Source: Nitrososphaerales archaeon TH703 (GTDB lineage Archaea > Thermoproteota > Nitrososphaeria > Nitrososphaerales > Nitrososphaeraceae). From it: 6,023 nucleotides of DNA. Both the position numbers and the translations under genes were made by a program. Position 1 is the first letter of the stretch. Each line of letters begins with the position of its first letter. A model generated the notes under the pieces. It made no database searches and was not told where the DNA came from. It saw nothing but the letters and a program-made list of their open reading frames with translations. Positions 5,393 through 6,023 of the stretch are shown piece by piece. The stretch covers positions 1-6,023 of the forward strand of contig JAATVL010000191.1 of assembly GCA_014523525.1 (NCBI GenBank), written 5' to 3'.

Positions 5393-6023
5393 TTATTTCA
5401 AGTACAGGCCATATTTCCAATCAGACAACTCCATTTCTTTTATGAATGAAAGCAAGAGATCCTCTAGCATTTGTAGAATTTCATTACCCTTTTTGATACT
5501 TGCTTTTTGAGGAGCACCGGTGGCTCCAGTCGGAGTTAATTCATTAAATTTCCAGAATATTCTGATGTTTTCAGGTAGTTTTGGAATAACCTCATTTGGT
5601 GCAGACCCCATGTTTACTAAATCTGGGCGAACTGCAAGAATCGCAGAGGTTTCTGCTTCACCACCATGACCAAGTCCACTCCAAACTTCAAAAAGATCTT
5701 TTTTTAACTGGCCTACTAGGATCCACCACGATTCCAGACATGCTATTGTCATCTCAGGATGATTGTTTTTTATAGATCTGGCTGCAATCTCAATTGGTCC
5801 AATATTTCCATCATGGCCATTTATTATAAGTACACGTCTTATCTTATTCTGAATAAGACTTGAAAGTAGATCCGAAATTACACCTACCAGGGTTTCTGGA
5901 TTAATTCTCATAGTCATCTGAAATTGGTCATGATGTAAACTGACTCCGTATGGAATTGCAGGAAGAACAATAACATTATTGACCTTGGTAGCAAGTCTTT
6001 TTGCAATTTCCGTCGGGAAAATA
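5393..6023 (-). CDS. Creatininase-family amidohydrolase, N-terminus outside the window
   Basis: The frame is open from the stop at 5393 to the window edge, so 209 residues are visible and the start lies beyond 6023. The ATG at 5917 is internal: upstream codons encode the conserved VIVLPAIPYGVSLHHDQF stretch (5921-5974). Other family motifs are NGHDGN (5804-5821) and GHGGEAETS (5645-5671), whose His and first Glu are metal ligands, and the GATGAPQKAS-IKKG segment near the C-terminus. The first metal-binding motif (Glu-x-His and Asp) should lie outside the window. Creatininase-fold enzymes are metal-dependent amide hydrolases. Members include creatininase, the mycofactocin peptidase MftE, and the archaeal formamide hydrolase ArfB of riboflavin/F420 synthesis. 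ArfB is an attractive guess in an F420-making archaeon but unproven, so no symbol is given. The family assignment is firm; the substrate is not. Confidence 0.88.
   Translation of the reverse strand, partial: IFPTEIAKRLATKVNNVIVLPAIPYGVSLHHDQFQMTMRINPETLVGVISDLLSSLIQNKIRRVLIINGHDGNIGPIEIAARSIKNNHPEMTIACLESWWILVGQLKKDLFEVWSGLGHGGEAETSAILAVRPDLVNMGSAPNEVIPKLPENIRIFWKFNELTPTGATGAPQKASIKKGNEILQMLEDLLLSFIKEMELSDWKYGLYLK

Noticed and set aside
5915..5917. ATG as the start of the creatininase-family gene
   Set aside because: Conserved family sequence (PYGVSLHHDQF) continues upstream in the same frame to the window edge, so this ATG is internal.
1..6023. CRISPR arrays, insertion sequences, tRNA or rRNA genes, defence or toxin-antitoxin modules
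   Set aside because: I found no regularly spaced repeats, transposase-like proteins, terminal inverted repeats, tRNA-like cloverleaf or rRNA sequence, and no gene pair resembling a defence or toxin-antitoxin system.

Overview
The window looks like a stretch of a low-GC, mesophilic ammonia-oxidising archaeon (Thaumarchaeota/Nitrososphaerota), most likely a Nitrososphaera/Nitrosocosmicus-type soil lineage. This is an inference. It rests on AT-rich intergenic DNA, genes without Shine-Dalgarno sequences, TATA-like boxes about 26 bases before the first codon (leaderless transcription), frequent TTG starts, and the gene families present. No rRNA, tRNA, CRISPR array, transposase or phage gene is visible, and this reads as ordinary chromosome.

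Layout. Positions 1-251 are AT-rich non-coding DNA with one small palindrome and the promoter of the first gene. A short exported protein of unknown function (252-590) ends at a T-rich terminator. Next come a single-domain universal stress protein with an intact ATP-binding motif (743-1168, TTG start) and BluB, the oxygen-dependent 5,6-dimethylbenzimidazole synthase for the lower ligand of vitamin B12 (1270-1992). A 250-base intergenic stretch with a tandem repeat and two inverted repeats leads into an NRAMP/SLC11-type metal transporter (2246-3505). Its 5' end is problematic: family-like coding sequence continues upstream of the first usable start codon, and a frame change in an A7 run would join it to a TTG at 2160.

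A convergent intergenic region (3506-3667) separates the transporter from an NAD-type malic enzyme on the minus strand (3668-4888). Divergent from that gene is a small protein with a C-terminal zinc ribbon, whose start I place at 5056 from promoter position. The window ends inside a minus-strand creatininase-family amidohydrolase (5393 to beyond 6023), whose N-terminus lies outside.

The genes do not form one operon or pathway. Nearly every gene appears to have its own promoter and orientations change three times. Functionally they are housekeeping and accessory genes: stress response, cobalamin ligand synthesis, divalent-metal uptake, and malate-to-pyruvate metabolism. I see no convincing new multi-gene system. 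The items most worth checking are the broken-looking 5' end and atypical metal-site motif of the NRAMP protein, and the archaeal BluB.
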